Assembly: GCA_021810145.1 (NCBI GenBank)
Contig: JAJZJL010000011.1
Location: 1 to 55,302, forward strand
Direction of reading: 5' to 3'
DNA from: Planctomycetota bacterium
GTDB lineage: Bacteria > Planctomycetota > Phycisphaerae > WQYP01
DNA length: 55,302 bases
In this document: positions 44,565 through 53,821 of the stretch, piece after piece
Layout of the letters: each line of letters begins with the position of its first letter
How positions within the stretch are numbered: the first letter of the stretch is position 1
Made by a program: the position numbers and the translations under genes
Notes under the pieces: model-generated
Seen by the model: the letters and a program-made list of their open reading frames with translations, nothing else
Told to the model about the DNA's origin: nothing
Databases searched by the model: none

Positions 44565-45269
44565 TTATTCCCGCGGCGGCAGTTCATTAATGATTGCCAC
44601 GCTGGCGGAACAACCCAACCGGTCTGCTCCGGCAGCCAGCATGGCCTGAGCCGTTGCCAGATCACGAATTCCGCCAGAGGCTTTAACGCGCAAGCCGCGC
44701 GAATATTGTTTCAACCATCGCACCGCCTGAATGTGGGCGCCACCCGCGGGATGAAAGCCGGTGCTGGTTTTAACAAAATCAGCCCCCCCTTCACCCGCCG
44801 CCTGACAACCCATTGCAATCTGCGATTCATTAAGTAGCGCCGTTTCCAGAATAACTTTGACAACTGTTTTTTCGCAAACCGCCTTGGCGCTTTGCACCAC
44901 CGCCCGCACATCCTCCCGCACCTCCGCACCGTTTCCGGATAATAGCGCCGGCATCCAGATGACCATATCAATTTCATCCGCTCCGTCTTGCACAGCATGT
45001 TGCGTTTCAAACGCTTTAACCGAACTGTTTTGCGCCCCAAATGGGAATCCCACCACTGAACAGGCCGACACCGCCAAGCCATGACCCGCTTTTTCCCCGG
45101 CGGCATCCAGCAGGTTTCGCACCAGCTTTATCCAGCGGGAATTAACGCAAACCGCGGCAAAACCGTACTGCACTGCCTGGCTGGTTACCGTACGGATATC
45201 CTGTTCACCGGCCTCCGGTTTCAAAACCGTATGATCGATTTGACGGGCAAGTTGGGCGCGATTCAACAT
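44565..45269 (-). CDS. deoC: Deoxyribose-phosphate aldolase
   Basis: A 234-residue TIM-barrel aldolase that splits 2-deoxyribose-5-phosphate into glyceraldehyde-3-phosphate and acetaldehyde in nucleoside salvage. Key blocks are IDHTVLKPEA, AAVCVNSRWI, SVVGFPFG, DEIDMVIWMPALLSG, KVILETALLN and FVKTSTGFHPAGG (Schiff-base Lys in VKTSTGF), then VKASGGIRDL. The length is normal. It precedes the epimerase gene by 12 bases. Confidence 0.95.
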   Translation of the reverse strand: MLNRAQLARQIDHTVLKPEAGEQDIRTVTSQAVQYGFAAVCVNSRWIKLVRNLLDAAGEKAGHGLAVSACSVVGFPFGAQNSSVKAFETQHAVQDGADEIDMVIWMPALLSGNGAEVREDVRAVVQSAKAVCEKTVVKVILETALLNESQIAMGCQAAGEGGADFVKTSTGFHPAGGAHIQAVRWLKQYSRGLRVKASGGIRDLATAQAMLAAGADRLGCSASVAIINELPPRE

Positions 45270-45736
45270 TCGGGTGTTACCTTATCACATAAAACACGCA
45301 TAATGTAGCATGGAATTGAAATTTATACCCGCTGCTGATTGCAACAATTCAACAGCGTTTGCGAACGGTGGAATCAAGCGGTAGCTTTAATTCGTAAAAT
45401 CGATCGGCACCGCGGCGATGAGCCGAAGGCGGTACCGGCGGGTGGCAAAGCATTTAATACAAAGAGGCGGATGAGGAACAAAGAGGACGGGGGAAGCGCG
45501 GGCAGTCCGGCATACAAGTGTGGCTGGCCTCCGGCCCCTCCGTCAAGTTTTTCCCCCGCAGTCACCACAGCCGAGGAACTTTGACCAGCAAGCATTTTCC
45601 CCATGAAGCAGTTGCAATCCACGGATCGCGCAAAATGAAGTGAGTTCAATATTTTGTATTTAGCACTCGGAATGGAGCTTTTGCACGATGCACAGGTCCA
45701 CTTTTTAAAGAAATACCGGCTACACACCTCGTCGTT
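45270..45736. other. Intergenic region upstream of deoC
   Basis: About 470 bases between the Sel1-repeat gene end and deoC start. A minus-strand frame of 117 codons (45374-45727) has no recognised domain; its middle (VVTAGEKLDGGAGGQPHLYA) lies over a GC-rich, repetitive-looking stretch, and I do not treat it as a gene. It may hold the promoter of deoC. Confidence 0.35.
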
Positions 45737-47005
45737 TCACCCTGCACGACGCTCCAGGCATTCGACGACCTCCTCCAGGATCCGATCGTCGTGGCGCGCC
45801 AATCGGTGCCACGCCCGGACCCGTGCATGTATATAGTGCGCCTTCGCAAGGTGCTCCTGGCCTTTAGTCCAGTTCTTCCGCCTGCCCAATCCAATTAGGC
45901 GCATGCCGCTCAACTCGGCATGCGCCATAAAATTGCCGCCGCCAGCCGAGCGCTCCAACAAAAGGAAGGCCTTGTCGTAATCACAAGCAACACCGTCCCC
46001 ATGAAGGTACATCAACCCCATCCTGTATCCGGCATCCAGATCTCCCCTCGCCAGCGCTGCGGCGTACAGCCGCTGGGCGGTTCCCAAATTCCGTTGGAGT
46101 AAGTAGCCAAATTGGTGGAACTGGCCAAGCCGCGTGAGCGCGAACGGAAAGCCAGCACGGGCCGAGCTGATGTAAAGATCGAGTGCCGCTCCCAAATCCT
46201 GGTCGGTGCCCCAGCCGTAGTGGAGGCATTCGGCCAGCCGGTAGTCCACCCGCGGCAAGCCGGTGCCGACCAGCGACTTCAGGAGGCCATACGCCACAGC
46301 CGGATTGCGCCTGACCCCGATACCGAAAAGGTGACTCTCCGCCAACGCACACTTAGCGTGCGGAAGGCTCCGTGCGGCCGTCCTGAACAGGCGCGCGGCC
46401 CGCGTTGGCGAGGGGGTCATCGCGGGGCCGGAACGGTAGCACAGGCCAACGGCAAAGGCAGCTTCCGGATCGCCCCGCCGCAGGAGCGGATTCAGGGCGG
46501 CGATGGCCGCACCGGGGTGGCGGCCGAGCCGAATTGCGCGTGCCAGACTCCGCAGCGGCGATCCGCGGCCTTCAAGCAGGTCGTGGTCCCGCGCGGCTTC
46601 CAAGTGACAGCATCGCCCGATAGCGGGAACAGTTGCACCCTCGGGGGCGGGAAGTATGCGGCGGGACTTCAGTTCTGCCTCAACCAGCCGAGCCAGGTTT
46701 TCTTCCCGGCCACATTGGCCACCAAAGTGATCTAATGTGGTTCCAGGCCGCAGCACCTCTAGATAGCGCTCAACATAGGCTTGATCGACTGTCTCCTGGT
46801 AGCGGGGTTCCGAAGTGCGACTCTTGTGTTGGCGCGGTGAAAGCGCTCGCCTTGGGTCCCAGAGCCAGATGCAGCGCAGGCCATCATGGGGAGAATAGTA
46901 ACCTACTTGCAAAACCCCACCAACGGCCATTCTCAGCTCCGGCCGAGCCGAGTCGTATCTTACCAGCATGAGGAGGGTCCCGGGAGGAAGGGGTGGCTTT
47001 TTCAT
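45737..47005 (-). CDS. Sel1-like repeat protein
   Basis: A 422-residue protein. Residues about 165-400 consist of helical Sel1/TPR-like repeats with the recurring pattern A-x-x-x-L-G-x-x-Y/H-x-x-G-x-G, for example CALAESHLFGIGVRRNPAVA, RLAECLHYGWGTDQDLGAAL and GYRMGLMYLHGDGVACDYDK. The N-terminal 130 residues form a small separate domain of unknown nature. Sel1 proteins usually act as protein-binding adaptors. The ATG at 47005 is preferred to an in-frame GTG at 47053. There is no signal peptide. Confidence 0.85.
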   Translation of the reverse strand: MKKPPLPPGTLLMLVRYDSARPELRMAVGGVLQVGYYSPHDGLRCIWLWDPRRALSPRQHKSRTSEPRYQETVDQAYVERYLEVLRPGTTLDHFGGQCGREENLARLVEAELKSRRILPAPEGATVPAIGRCCHLEAARDHDLLEGRGSPLRSLARAIRLGRHPGAAIAALNPLLRRGDPEAAFAVGLCYRSGPAMTPSPTRAARLFRTAARSLPHAKCALAESHLFGIGVRRNPAVAYGLLKSLVGTGLPRVDYRLAECLHYGWGTDQDLGAALDLYISSARAGFPFALTRLGQFHQFGYLLQRNLGTAQRLYAAALARGDLDAGYRMGLMYLHGDGVACDYDKAFLLLERSAGGGNFMAHAELSGMRLIGLGRRKNWTKGQEHLAKAHYIHARVRAWHRLARHDDRILEEVVECLERRAG

Positions 47006-47506
47006 TTTGATTCGCCGATCTCGTTTTACACCAATACCGAAGCGCTTCCACACGGCAATGGCGGCCCCAGCCGCTTGAAAAGCTGCCTGCGAGCCTGCCA
47101 GTTGCGCTCCGTTGGATCTTTCATAATGCCAATATGATTATAATATATGAAATCCGGCTGAAGCAAAATAATGGCTGCCAACAAGATGCAAACTCCACCT
47201 GCGGTCACCTCTCCACCTGCTCGCTGTGCGCTGGGTATTTATTTCGTCGTCCCAATTTCAGCGCGGCACCAACGGCCAGATGGACGGGGCTATCACGCCG
47301 CACGGAGCACATGCTCCTCCTCCCCGTCCGCGTGCGTTCCCGAGCCGCCGCCACCGCGCGAAATAATAGGGATTGCGCTGATATACTCTATGCGGGCGTT
47401 AATGGTTCATTTAAGCTGGGGCCTTTAGGCCCCAAAATCAGCCTTTTATTGTATGTTCCGTTCCTCATTATGTATCATCAACTGCCGAGTTGAGTATAGT
47501 AGTAAT
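47006..47506. other. Intergenic region between Sel1 and GH3 genes
   Basis: About 500 bases. It contains the inverted repeat at 47425-47442 but no recognised gene; short frames on the plus strand have no domains. It should hold the promoter of the Sel1 gene and the 3' end of the GH3 transcript. Confidence 0.4.
47425..47442. repeat. Inverted repeat, possible weak terminator
   Basis: TGGGGCC and GGCCCCA with a four-base TTTA loop, downstream of the GH3 gene on the minus strand. No long T tract follows on either strand, so termination is uncertain. It could be a stabilising 3' hairpin of the GH3 message. Confidence 0.4.
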
Positions 47507-49942
47507 CTACCGCTCCAAATCAGAATTGCTCTTGGCGGCAACAAGATCAAAGGATGCCGGTTTTCCAGATGCGGAATCCGAAGATATCCAGACTTCAAAG
47601 CGACTCGGCTCGACCAGCCACTTTCCATGCGCGTTGTAGTAGCCCAATTCCGAGTCCCCAAGCGTGAATGTGACGGTCTTCCGCTGGCCTGGTAGCAATC
47701 GAATTCGACGGAACCCCACCAACTGCCGGACCGGCCGACACCCCTCTTTAAAATACAGACTGCGGATATAGAGCTGCGCGACTTCAGTCCCGGCACAGTT
47801 GCCGACGTTGGCAATGGCCGCACTGGCGTCCAAGGTGCCACCGATTGTCATCTTGTTTTCAGACAATCGCGGTGGGCTGATTTTAAACTTCGTGTAAGAG
47901 AGTCCGTACCCAAAACAAAATTCTGGCCGTCGGGACCCATCGATGTACTTACCTCGTGTGGGCCGGCCAGTATTCAAATGGTCATAATAGACGGGTATCT
48001 GTCCCACCGACCTTGGGAAATCCATGGTGATTTTACCGGACGGATCGTATTTGCCGAGCAGTATATCCGCAATTGCCGGGGCCGTTTCGGTTCCCAGTTG
48101 CCAACATTCCAAGACTGCTTCGGACCTTTTGACCACGTCAGGAATTGCCAAAGGACGGCCGTTGAACAATAACGTTATAATCGGTTTGCCGGTCGCGGCC
48201 ACCGCGTTAAACAACTGTTGCTGTTTGCCCGGCAGACCAATGCGAACACGGCTCGTATTTTCACCGCTCATCGCGGCTTTTTCCCCGACCATCATAATGA
48301 TCAGGTCCGAACGCTCGGCCAGCGCCACCGCACTGCGGAACTTACGCGTTTTGGACATGCCGGTACGTATAGCGGAAATGGTAACGTCGGCGGGCGAGAC
48401 GGCACGAAGGGCATCGGGCAACGAAGCCATTCCCGCCTCGTCCCCCATGCTATGCCAGCATCCCAGAAACTCAGCGCGGCTGTTCGCCAGAGGGCCGATG
48501 ACGGCAATACGGCGTGGAACATGTACCAAGGGAAGCGTACCCTTCGCATTTTTCAGCAAGACACAGGACTGCTCCGCCGCGCGCAAGGCCAAGCGCTTAT
48601 AGGCAGGCTTGAGAAAGGCGCGTTGCCAACGCGTGGTACTGGCGTAAGGGTGCTCAAATAATCCACTGCAAAACTTGACTCGCAGAACCCGGCGTACAGC
48701 GGCGTTCACTTCGGAAACCGGCACCTTTCCATTGTTAATCTGTCGAACCAGTGTTTTATAGGTATGGCTCGCCATTTCCATATCAACGCCAGCGTACAAC
48801 GCGCGACGAGCAGCGTCCGCATCATTGTATGCGTAGCCCCATGGCACCAGCTGCTTTACGGACTGCCAGTCGCTGACTACAAATCCCTGAAATCCCCAGT
48901 CTTTTTTGAGAATATCGTGTAGCGTGTAGCGATCCGCAGTGCAAGGAGTACCGCCTATCGAGCTAAATGCGCTCATCACGGTAAGCGCACCGGCCCTAAC
49001 TCCCGCTAAATATGCGGGCAGGTAATAATTCCAGAGGGTAAATCGGGTAATTTCGGCTTGATTATAATCCCTCCCTCCCTGCACGGCCCCGTATCCAACG
49101 TAATGTTTAAGACAGGCAATCAAATTGCCCGGCGCGGCTGGATACTTCCCCTGGAAGCCGCGCACCGCTGCCGCAGTGAATGCGGAATTCAGGTATGGGT
49201 CTTCGCCAAAACTTTCCGCGACCCTTCCCCACCGCGGATCGTTTGAAATGTTAACCATCGGGGCGAAGGTCCAGTCCACGCCAGCGGCACTAGCCTCGCG
49301 AGCCGAAACCCGCTCGCAGCGCTCCACCAGTCGCGGATTCCAAGAGCACGACATGGCCAAGGGAATGGGGAAAATGGTCCTAAAGCCATGCAGCACATTG
49401 CTGCCAAAGAGTATCGGAATACCCAGCGAGGTATCCTCAACCGCCATTTTCTGCGCGGAATTGTATTGTGAAACGCGATAACGCCAATAGCTTTTACCAG
49501 ATAATTTGGGGTGCGGTGGATTGAACCCCAACAGCGAGCTGACCTGACCAGCCCTGATCGCCGGGGCGATAGCAGCCAGTTTCTTATTCCAGTCAATCTG
49601 CAATAGCTGGCCCACCTTTTCCGCCAGGGTCATGTGTGCCATTAAATCATAAACCCGTTCGTTCGCAGACAAATGTTGATTCATCCAACCCCGCCGCGAG
49701 TTAGCCCTTGGGAATCCGTCTGCTGTGGCCTTAGCGGCACGCGTCGGCATGGCACACCCCACCAAACCAGCCATAGATAGCAGCACGGCAAAGGAATACA
49801 ACGCCCTTCGCGCGAAATCGTCTGACACCCTGGGCCCACACCTTGCCGCCAACACGGACGACTTCCCCCTCATTCGTCTTGCCAACTGGCGCACAGGTAA
49901 TGAAAGCGAAAGAGGATCATTGACGTGGAGGACTTTGGTCAT
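47507..49942 (-). CDS. Glycoside hydrolase family 3 beta-glucosidase, lipoprotein-like
   Basis: An 811-residue enzyme releasing sugars from the non-reducing end of beta-glucosides. The ATG at 49942 has AGGAG five bases upstream, while the frame is open further to 50014. A hydrophobic segment ends LSMAGLVGC, a lipobox-like site. GH3 blocks include MTLAEKVGQLLQID, LLRDWGFQGFVVSDW with the nucleophile Asp (reading KKDWGFQGFVVSDWQSV), a C-terminal alpha/beta sandwich with GENTSRVRIGLPG and a fibronectin III-like end (GTEVAQLYIR). It follows the GH144-like gene by 73 bases in the same direction. Confidence 0.9.
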   Translation of the reverse strand: MTKVLHVNDPLSLSLPVRQLARRMRGKSSVLAARCGPRVSDDFARRALYSFAVLLSMAGLVGCAMPTRAAKATADGFPRANSRRGWMNQHLSANERVYDLMAHMTLAEKVGQLLQIDWNKKLAAIAPAIRAGQVSSLLGFNPPHPKLSGKSYWRYRVSQYNSAQKMAVEDTSLGIPILFGSNVLHGFRTIFPIPLAMSCSWNPRLVERCERVSAREASAAGVDWTFAPMVNISNDPRWGRVAESFGEDPYLNSAFTAAAVRGFQGKYPAAPGNLIACLKHYVGYGAVQGGRDYNQAEITRFTLWNYYLPAYLAGVRAGALTVMSAFSSIGGTPCTADRYTLHDILKKDWGFQGFVVSDWQSVKQLVPWGYAYNDADAARRALYAGVDMEMASHTYKTLVRQINNGKVPVSEVNAAVRRVLRVKFCSGLFEHPYASTTRWQRAFLKPAYKRLALRAAEQSCVLLKNAKGTLPLVHVPRRIAVIGPLANSRAEFLGCWHSMGDEAGMASLPDALRAVSPADVTISAIRTGMSKTRKFRSAVALAERSDLIIMMVGEKAAMSGENTSRVRIGLPGKQQQLFNAVAATGKPIITLLFNGRPLAIPDVVKRSEAVLECWQLGTETAPAIADILLGKYDPSGKITMDFPRSVGQIPVYYDHLNTGRPTRGKYIDGSRRPEFCFGYGLSYTKFKISPPRLSENKMTIGGTLDASAAIANVGNCAGTEVAQLYIRSLYFKEGCRPVRQLVGFRRIRLLPGQRKTVTFTLGDSELGYYNAHGKWLVEPSRFEVWISSDSASGKPASFDLVAAKSNSDLER

Positions 49943-50015
49943 AATATCTCCTAGATACTCAACAAATTTTTCCAATCCCACAAAAAGGCCGCCTTGCAGT
50001 TTTCCCGATACCACG

Positions 50016-51422
50016 CTATTGCGGAAAAACCGAGGTGTTCTTTGGCAATTCTTTCTTCGTGGTCATTTTGTGGAAACCGGCCCGACTTAAAGCCCGTTTG
50101 GCAACGGGATCCGCCATAAAAGTGCGCCAGACGAACCCCGTGCGGTAATTTTCTGCCATAACCAAAGTTATCCCTTGATCTATACCCCGCATATCGTTGG
50201 CCACCCAACCGGTCAGGGGATTGAACGCATCGACGAAACCAAAATGACCGTATATTTTTAATTTACGGTACTTTTCCCGCATGGCCATTAAATCCTCAAT
50301 GCAGCGCCGTGGCGCGAAAGGTATGCTGCCCCCGGCGGCACATGGAACTAGGGTTCCGTTGATGGCGTCAACGCCCGTCGTTGTCGGCGGTGGCTGGCCC
50401 CACACCTTGTAGCCAGAGGGAGAGAGCGAGGCGCTTATCCCCCATGAATTTGGCCCGTAGTCGTGAAAACGCGTCGCCAAGTGGATACACATCGCACGGT
50501 TAGCCAGGGTCGCGTAACGCGAATCTCTGAAATAATCAGCGTAATGGTCACACAGCCCGCGCAGATCGAACCAAGCTTGCGGATATTGGTGCGTGAACAA
50601 GGGCGCAGGTGCGCTGGCCGTTCCATTCATGAACTTGTAGCCCCCGTAACTCACCACCGGGCCGCGTCGCCACGCGTCCCAGCTTTGCGGTGGAAGCGGA
50701 TGGCTGTTAGAGCCTATACCGAGGAGGTAAATAAGCGGCCCCTCATTAAATTGGAACCAGTTATAATGGATAAACCCGCTACCGGGCCGCCACCCCATGG
50801 CCAACGTTGGCAGGCCATTTGGCGCGAAATTGGAATTCAGCATCCAAGGCCAGTCTACACGGCGGTAGACTGAGGTTGCTAAGCGCGCTGCGGCCGTCCC
50901 CGCAAAATGCTCGCGCACCGTTAGCACTCCCGCCATCAGTAGGGCCGTGTCAATCGACGATACCGAGCACTTCCCGTGCCTTCGGCCGCTGCGCATTCCA
51001 AGAAAATGGTAGTAAAAGCCATTCACACATTGGGCCTTATAACGGAAGAATCGCAGCGTTCGAAGCACGCGTTTATATATCTCGGCCCGTGGCTTCCAGC
51101 GGTGTTCGTCGGCAATGCAAAGGGCGGTCAACCCAAAGCCCGTGGCGGCGATACTCGCGACTGGGGCGGGGCCACCAGCGACCGGCGCTCGGTTCGGCAC
51201 AAGGCCGTTTCGGTGCCCCATTTGGTCCCAAAAGTAGTTGAAGCATCCGTGCTCAAGGCTGGAGAGAAACCTCCCCTGACGCGGGGAAAGGCGTCCTTTC
51301 CCTTGCTCGACACGGGGCGCAATGCCCGCCGGAATCGGCACCGACCGGGCGGACGCTGACGCGAAGGAAAGAAGGAACACGAGCAATGCCGTAATTGAGC
51401 CAATCGCGCGTGGCCCAACCAT
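50016..51422 (-). CDS. GH144-like beta-1,2-glucanase (glucoamylase-like family)
   Basis: A 468-residue exported protein with a signal peptide (ITALLVFLLSFASASARS). It has FLSSLEHGCFNYFWDQMGHR, SVSSIDTALLMAGVLTVREH, WFQFNEGPLIYLLGIGS and WGISASLSPSGYKVWGQPPP, the blocks of the (alpha/alpha)6-barrel family formerly called glucoamylase-like (PF10091), to which GH144 endo-beta-1,2-glucanases belong. The frame is open 50 codons further upstream, but that extension lies over a leader hairpin, so the ATG at 51422 is preferred, although its ribosome site is weak. It is paired with a GH3 enzyme, consistent with beta-1,2-glucan breakdown. Confidence 0.8.
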   Translation of the reverse strand: MVGPRAIGSITALLVFLLSFASASARSVPIPAGIAPRVEQGKGRLSPRQGRFLSSLEHGCFNYFWDQMGHRNGLVPNRAPVAGGPAPVASIAATGFGLTALCIADEHRWKPRAEIYKRVLRTLRFFRYKAQCVNGFYYHFLGMRSGRRHGKCSVSSIDTALLMAGVLTVREHFAGTAAARLATSVYRRVDWPWMLNSNFAPNGLPTLAMGWRPGSGFIHYNWFQFNEGPLIYLLGIGSNSHPLPPQSWDAWRRGPVVSYGGYKFMNGTASAPAPLFTHQYPQAWFDLRGLCDHYADYFRDSRYATLANRAMCIHLATRFHDYGPNSWGISASLSPSGYKVWGQPPPTTTGVDAINGTLVPCAAGGSIPFAPRRCIEDLMAMREKYRKLKIYGHFGFVDAFNPLTGWVANDMRGIDQGITLVMAENYRTGFVWRTFMADPVAKRALSRAGFHKMTTKKELPKNTSVFPQ

Positions 51423-51446
51423 CTTCGGTGGGGCGCTGCGGGCTTT

Positions 51447-51473
51447 CGACGCCACGGCTCCGGGGTGGCGTCG
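51447..51473 (-). promoter_or_regulatory. Leader hairpin upstream of GH144-like gene
   Basis: CGACGCCAC and GTGGCGTCG form a perfect nine-base stem with a nine-base loop, 25 bases upstream of the chosen start. It is either an untranslated-leader structure that controls expression or part of a dispersed repeat. The surrounding 100 bases are GC-rich and unlike neighbouring intergenic DNA. Confidence 0.45.
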
Positions 51474-51767
51474 TAGGGTACGCCGGCTTTCCGCTGCGCT
51501 TGGCCACCCTTCCATCAAAAAAGAAAAATGAAACATCCATGTGGGCACCATAACCAACCCCAAGTAATGCAACCGCTCCCCCCGCCAATTCCGGATGGAG
51601 AGGCTCTCGTAGAGAACGCTTTATATTTTAGGCGGAGGTCGCTTCCCCAATATGCGAACAAACGCACGCCCAGCAGGGCCCTTTAGCAACCAAGACCACC
51701 ACACGGGCCCGGAGCGGCCCAGCCCACCCGCCTTCAACCTTTCAACGGAGAACTCCCGCACGACCTA

Positions 51768-52445
51768 TTAGCGGGGCGTGGTTAGACTGCTCCGACGTCT
51801 GCACACAAGCGCAAACCCCGCGATCCCCAATGTCATCAGCGCGGCACTCGCTGGTTCGGGCACAGCAGTCAACGAAAAGCTGTCGAAGCGGGTGTATCCG
51901 GTATTGGAAGTCGAGAGCGTCAAGCCGCCAATTCCATTTACCACGCCCTGCATTTGAATGATAGCAGTTCCACTCGGTGCAACGAGGTTACTCAGGGAGT
52001 ATTGGCTATAGGCCTGATCACCCCTGACGGGAGTTGTCTCGTATTGCTGCAGAACGCTGCCCGACGCATTTTGGAACTGCAACTGTAAGAAGGCGTCGCT
52101 GTAGCCGTTCGTTACCGCAGTAGAAATCCAGACGCTGGCATCGAACACCCGTCCCGCCGCGTTGGGATCTGCTATATTCTGGTATAATCCGGAGTAGGTA
52201 GTCGATGTGGTACCAGCCGCTACGGTCAGGCTATTTACTGCAGCGTACGTCCCAGAATGGACGTCGTCTGGGGTGTCGCTGACATACCAGGTACCGTACG
52301 AGTTCCATCCGGTGAAATTACCCGTTTCAAATCCAGGGTTCGTCACCATATTGGCCGGTACCGTGTTGCCCCATGCTACCCCAGCCAAGAGCGTTGCGGC
52401 ACTGAAAATGGTCACCACTGAGAGGAATTTAGAAAATCTGTCCAT
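51768..52445 (-). CDS. PEP-CTERM anchored secreted protein
   Basis: A 225-residue protein with an N-terminal signal peptide (VVTIFSAATLLAGVAWG) and a C-terminal sorting signal beginning VPEPASAALMTLGIAGF and ending in a basic RRR stretch, the PEP-CTERM motif recognised by exosortase. The middle (MVTNPGFETGNFTGWNSYGT and later FQNASGSVL) resembles a carbohydrate-binding jelly-roll domain. It would be surface-exposed and may bind the glycan degraded by the neighbouring hydrolases. The ribosome site AAAGGAGGT is excellent. It lies in the four-gene minus-strand cluster. Confidence 0.9.
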   Translation of the reverse strand: MDRFSKFLSVVTIFSAATLLAGVAWGNTVPANMVTNPGFETGNFTGWNSYGTWYVSDTPDDVHSGTYAAVNSLTVAAGTTSTTYSGLYQNIADPNAAGRVFDASVWISTAVTNGYSDAFLQLQFQNASGSVLQQYETTPVRGDQAYSQYSLSNLVAPSGTAIIQMQGVVNGIGGLTLSTSNTGYTRFDSFSLTAVPEPASAALMTLGIAGFALVCRRRSSLTTPR

Positions 52446-52556
52446 AAGGACCTCCTTTAAGTAAGGGCTCGGCTGGCGCGAGAGTCACATCTCCCCGCTG
52501 CCATTCGCCTGACTGAAAATTTTCTTCCGATCAACGCCCACAATCCGGAGTTTCCG

Positions 52557-53561
52557 TCACCACCCCTGGTAAACGATGCCATTCCAGCCGAAGTGCACGC
52601 GCACCTTCGGCATTGGCACCCACCTCACCGACCCATCGTTGTACATTTCATGCTCACCGGCGGGTAATGCGCTGCCCACCCCTTGATCGGCATAATTGGA
52701 ATCTGGCCAATCCGATGGAATACCCCAGAACATGCCGGCCAACCCCTGCGAGGGCGGAACGCCCACGAACGGCGAAGAAAATATGGCATTATCCGTGACC
52801 AATAGGGTTCCACCCCCGGATTGTGGATTCAAGGCCGGGGGATGACGCGGATCAAAATTGAAGCGTCCCGGCCAAGGGCCTCCGTTAGTTGGGTTTTGCA
52901 TAAGCGGCGTGATCCACGCCCCTCCACCCGGCGTGTCCAACGCGTACAGATCATAGGCAGGGCTGTAATTTGTCCCCTCGTCAACCCAATAGCTCAAGCC
53001 ATAGGTCCCAAAATTCGTACAGTTCCCTTTCCGATCCCAATTCCAGCCGGTACCCGGGGGTAACTCGGTTGCCATAGTGATTCCACTTTCAGTGTCCGGG
53101 CTGTAGAGCAGCTTTAAACCGCTGGCTGTGTCCGGAAGAACACCGGACTGCGGATTAGTAATGGGTGAATTGGGGGTCGGGTAACCGTAGGAGGAAACAA
53201 AAAGCGATCCCAAGCCCGCCAGAGGCTCACATTCTTGGCCCGCTGGCGAACCTAGGTTGGCGTCCATGAAGTTATATTGGCTCACGCACGCTAGCGGGTA
53301 TTGCCCCCGGTACTCGCTGGCGTACTCATGTAAAGCGATGCCGACCTGCCGCAGGTTGGAGGCACCCTCCGTTCTCACTGCCAGTTGCTTGGCCCTAGAC
53401 AAGGCTGGAAGTAGGAGCGCAATCAACAGCGCGATAATGCTGATGACAACAAGCAGTTCGATTAATGTAAATCCGCACGGGCGCTTTCCCCCGATCGGGG
53501 CGTGTTTGCCGGGGGCGCACCCCAGTCGCCGCTCACATCCTACCGTCACTGCGTTCATCAT
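52557..53561 (-). CDS. Prepilin-type N-terminal cleavage/methylation protein (DUF1559-like)
   Basis: A 334-residue protein. The type IV pilin-like signal is clear: [20 protein letters not shown] with the cleavage site after Gly and the conserved Glu. A pseudopilin helix follows, then a large domain with [20 protein letters not shown] and a C-terminal [13 protein letters not shown], similar to the H-x9-DG motif of planctomycete DUF1559 proteins. These are abundant pseudopilins in this phylum. AGGAGG precedes the ATG by five bases. It is the first gene of the cluster downstream of the divergent regulator. Confidence 0.92.
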   Translation of the reverse strand: MMNAVTVGCERRLGCAPGKHAPIGGKRPCGFTLIELLVVISIIALLIALLLPALSRAKQLAVRTEGASNLRQVGIALHEYASEYRGQYPLACVSQYNFMDANLGSPAGQECEPLAGLGSLFVSSYGYPTPNSPITNPQSGVLPDTASGLKLLYSPDTESGITMATELPPGTGWNWDRKGNCTNFGTYGLSYWVDEGTNYSPAYDLYALDTPGGGAWITPLMQNPTNGGPWPGRFNFDPRHPPALNPQSGGGTLLVTDNAIFSSPFVGVPPSQGLAGMFWGIPSDWPDSNYADQGVGSALPAGEHEMYNDGSVRWVPMPKVRVHFGWNGIVYQGW

Positions 53562-53821
53562 TGCAACCTCCTAGTGTACACGCGCCGACCAGCCCGCCGG
53601 TCCGTATTCGTCACCACGCCGTATCCTCGATGAGGATGCGAACCTGCGTCCGCCGGATTCGGGCCACACGTACAAGAATAGGAGCCTTGGGCGGCGGAAT
53701 CAATGCCATTTATTTCCCTTTTGTGTCAGTTTGTTGCACAATGAGTTTACGCGGGTTCCGCGGGAACTGCCGTCGGGCGACGGTGAGAGGCGGCGGGGTG
53801 CTTTAGCAGAAAGGAATCACA
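53562..53821. promoter_or_regulatory. Divergent promoter region of the glycan locus
   Basis: 260 bases between the prepilin gene and the XylR-like regulator, which are transcribed away from each other; this is the expected place for both promoters and the regulator's binding sites. A candidate TTGTTG..GAGTTT region lies at about 53732-53760, but I cannot define boxes or operators with confidence. Confidence 0.4.

Noticed and set aside
45374-45727. Minus-strand 117-codon frame upstream of deoC
   Set aside because: No domain is recognised and part lies over a GC-rich repetitive-looking stretch; I could not support it as a gene.
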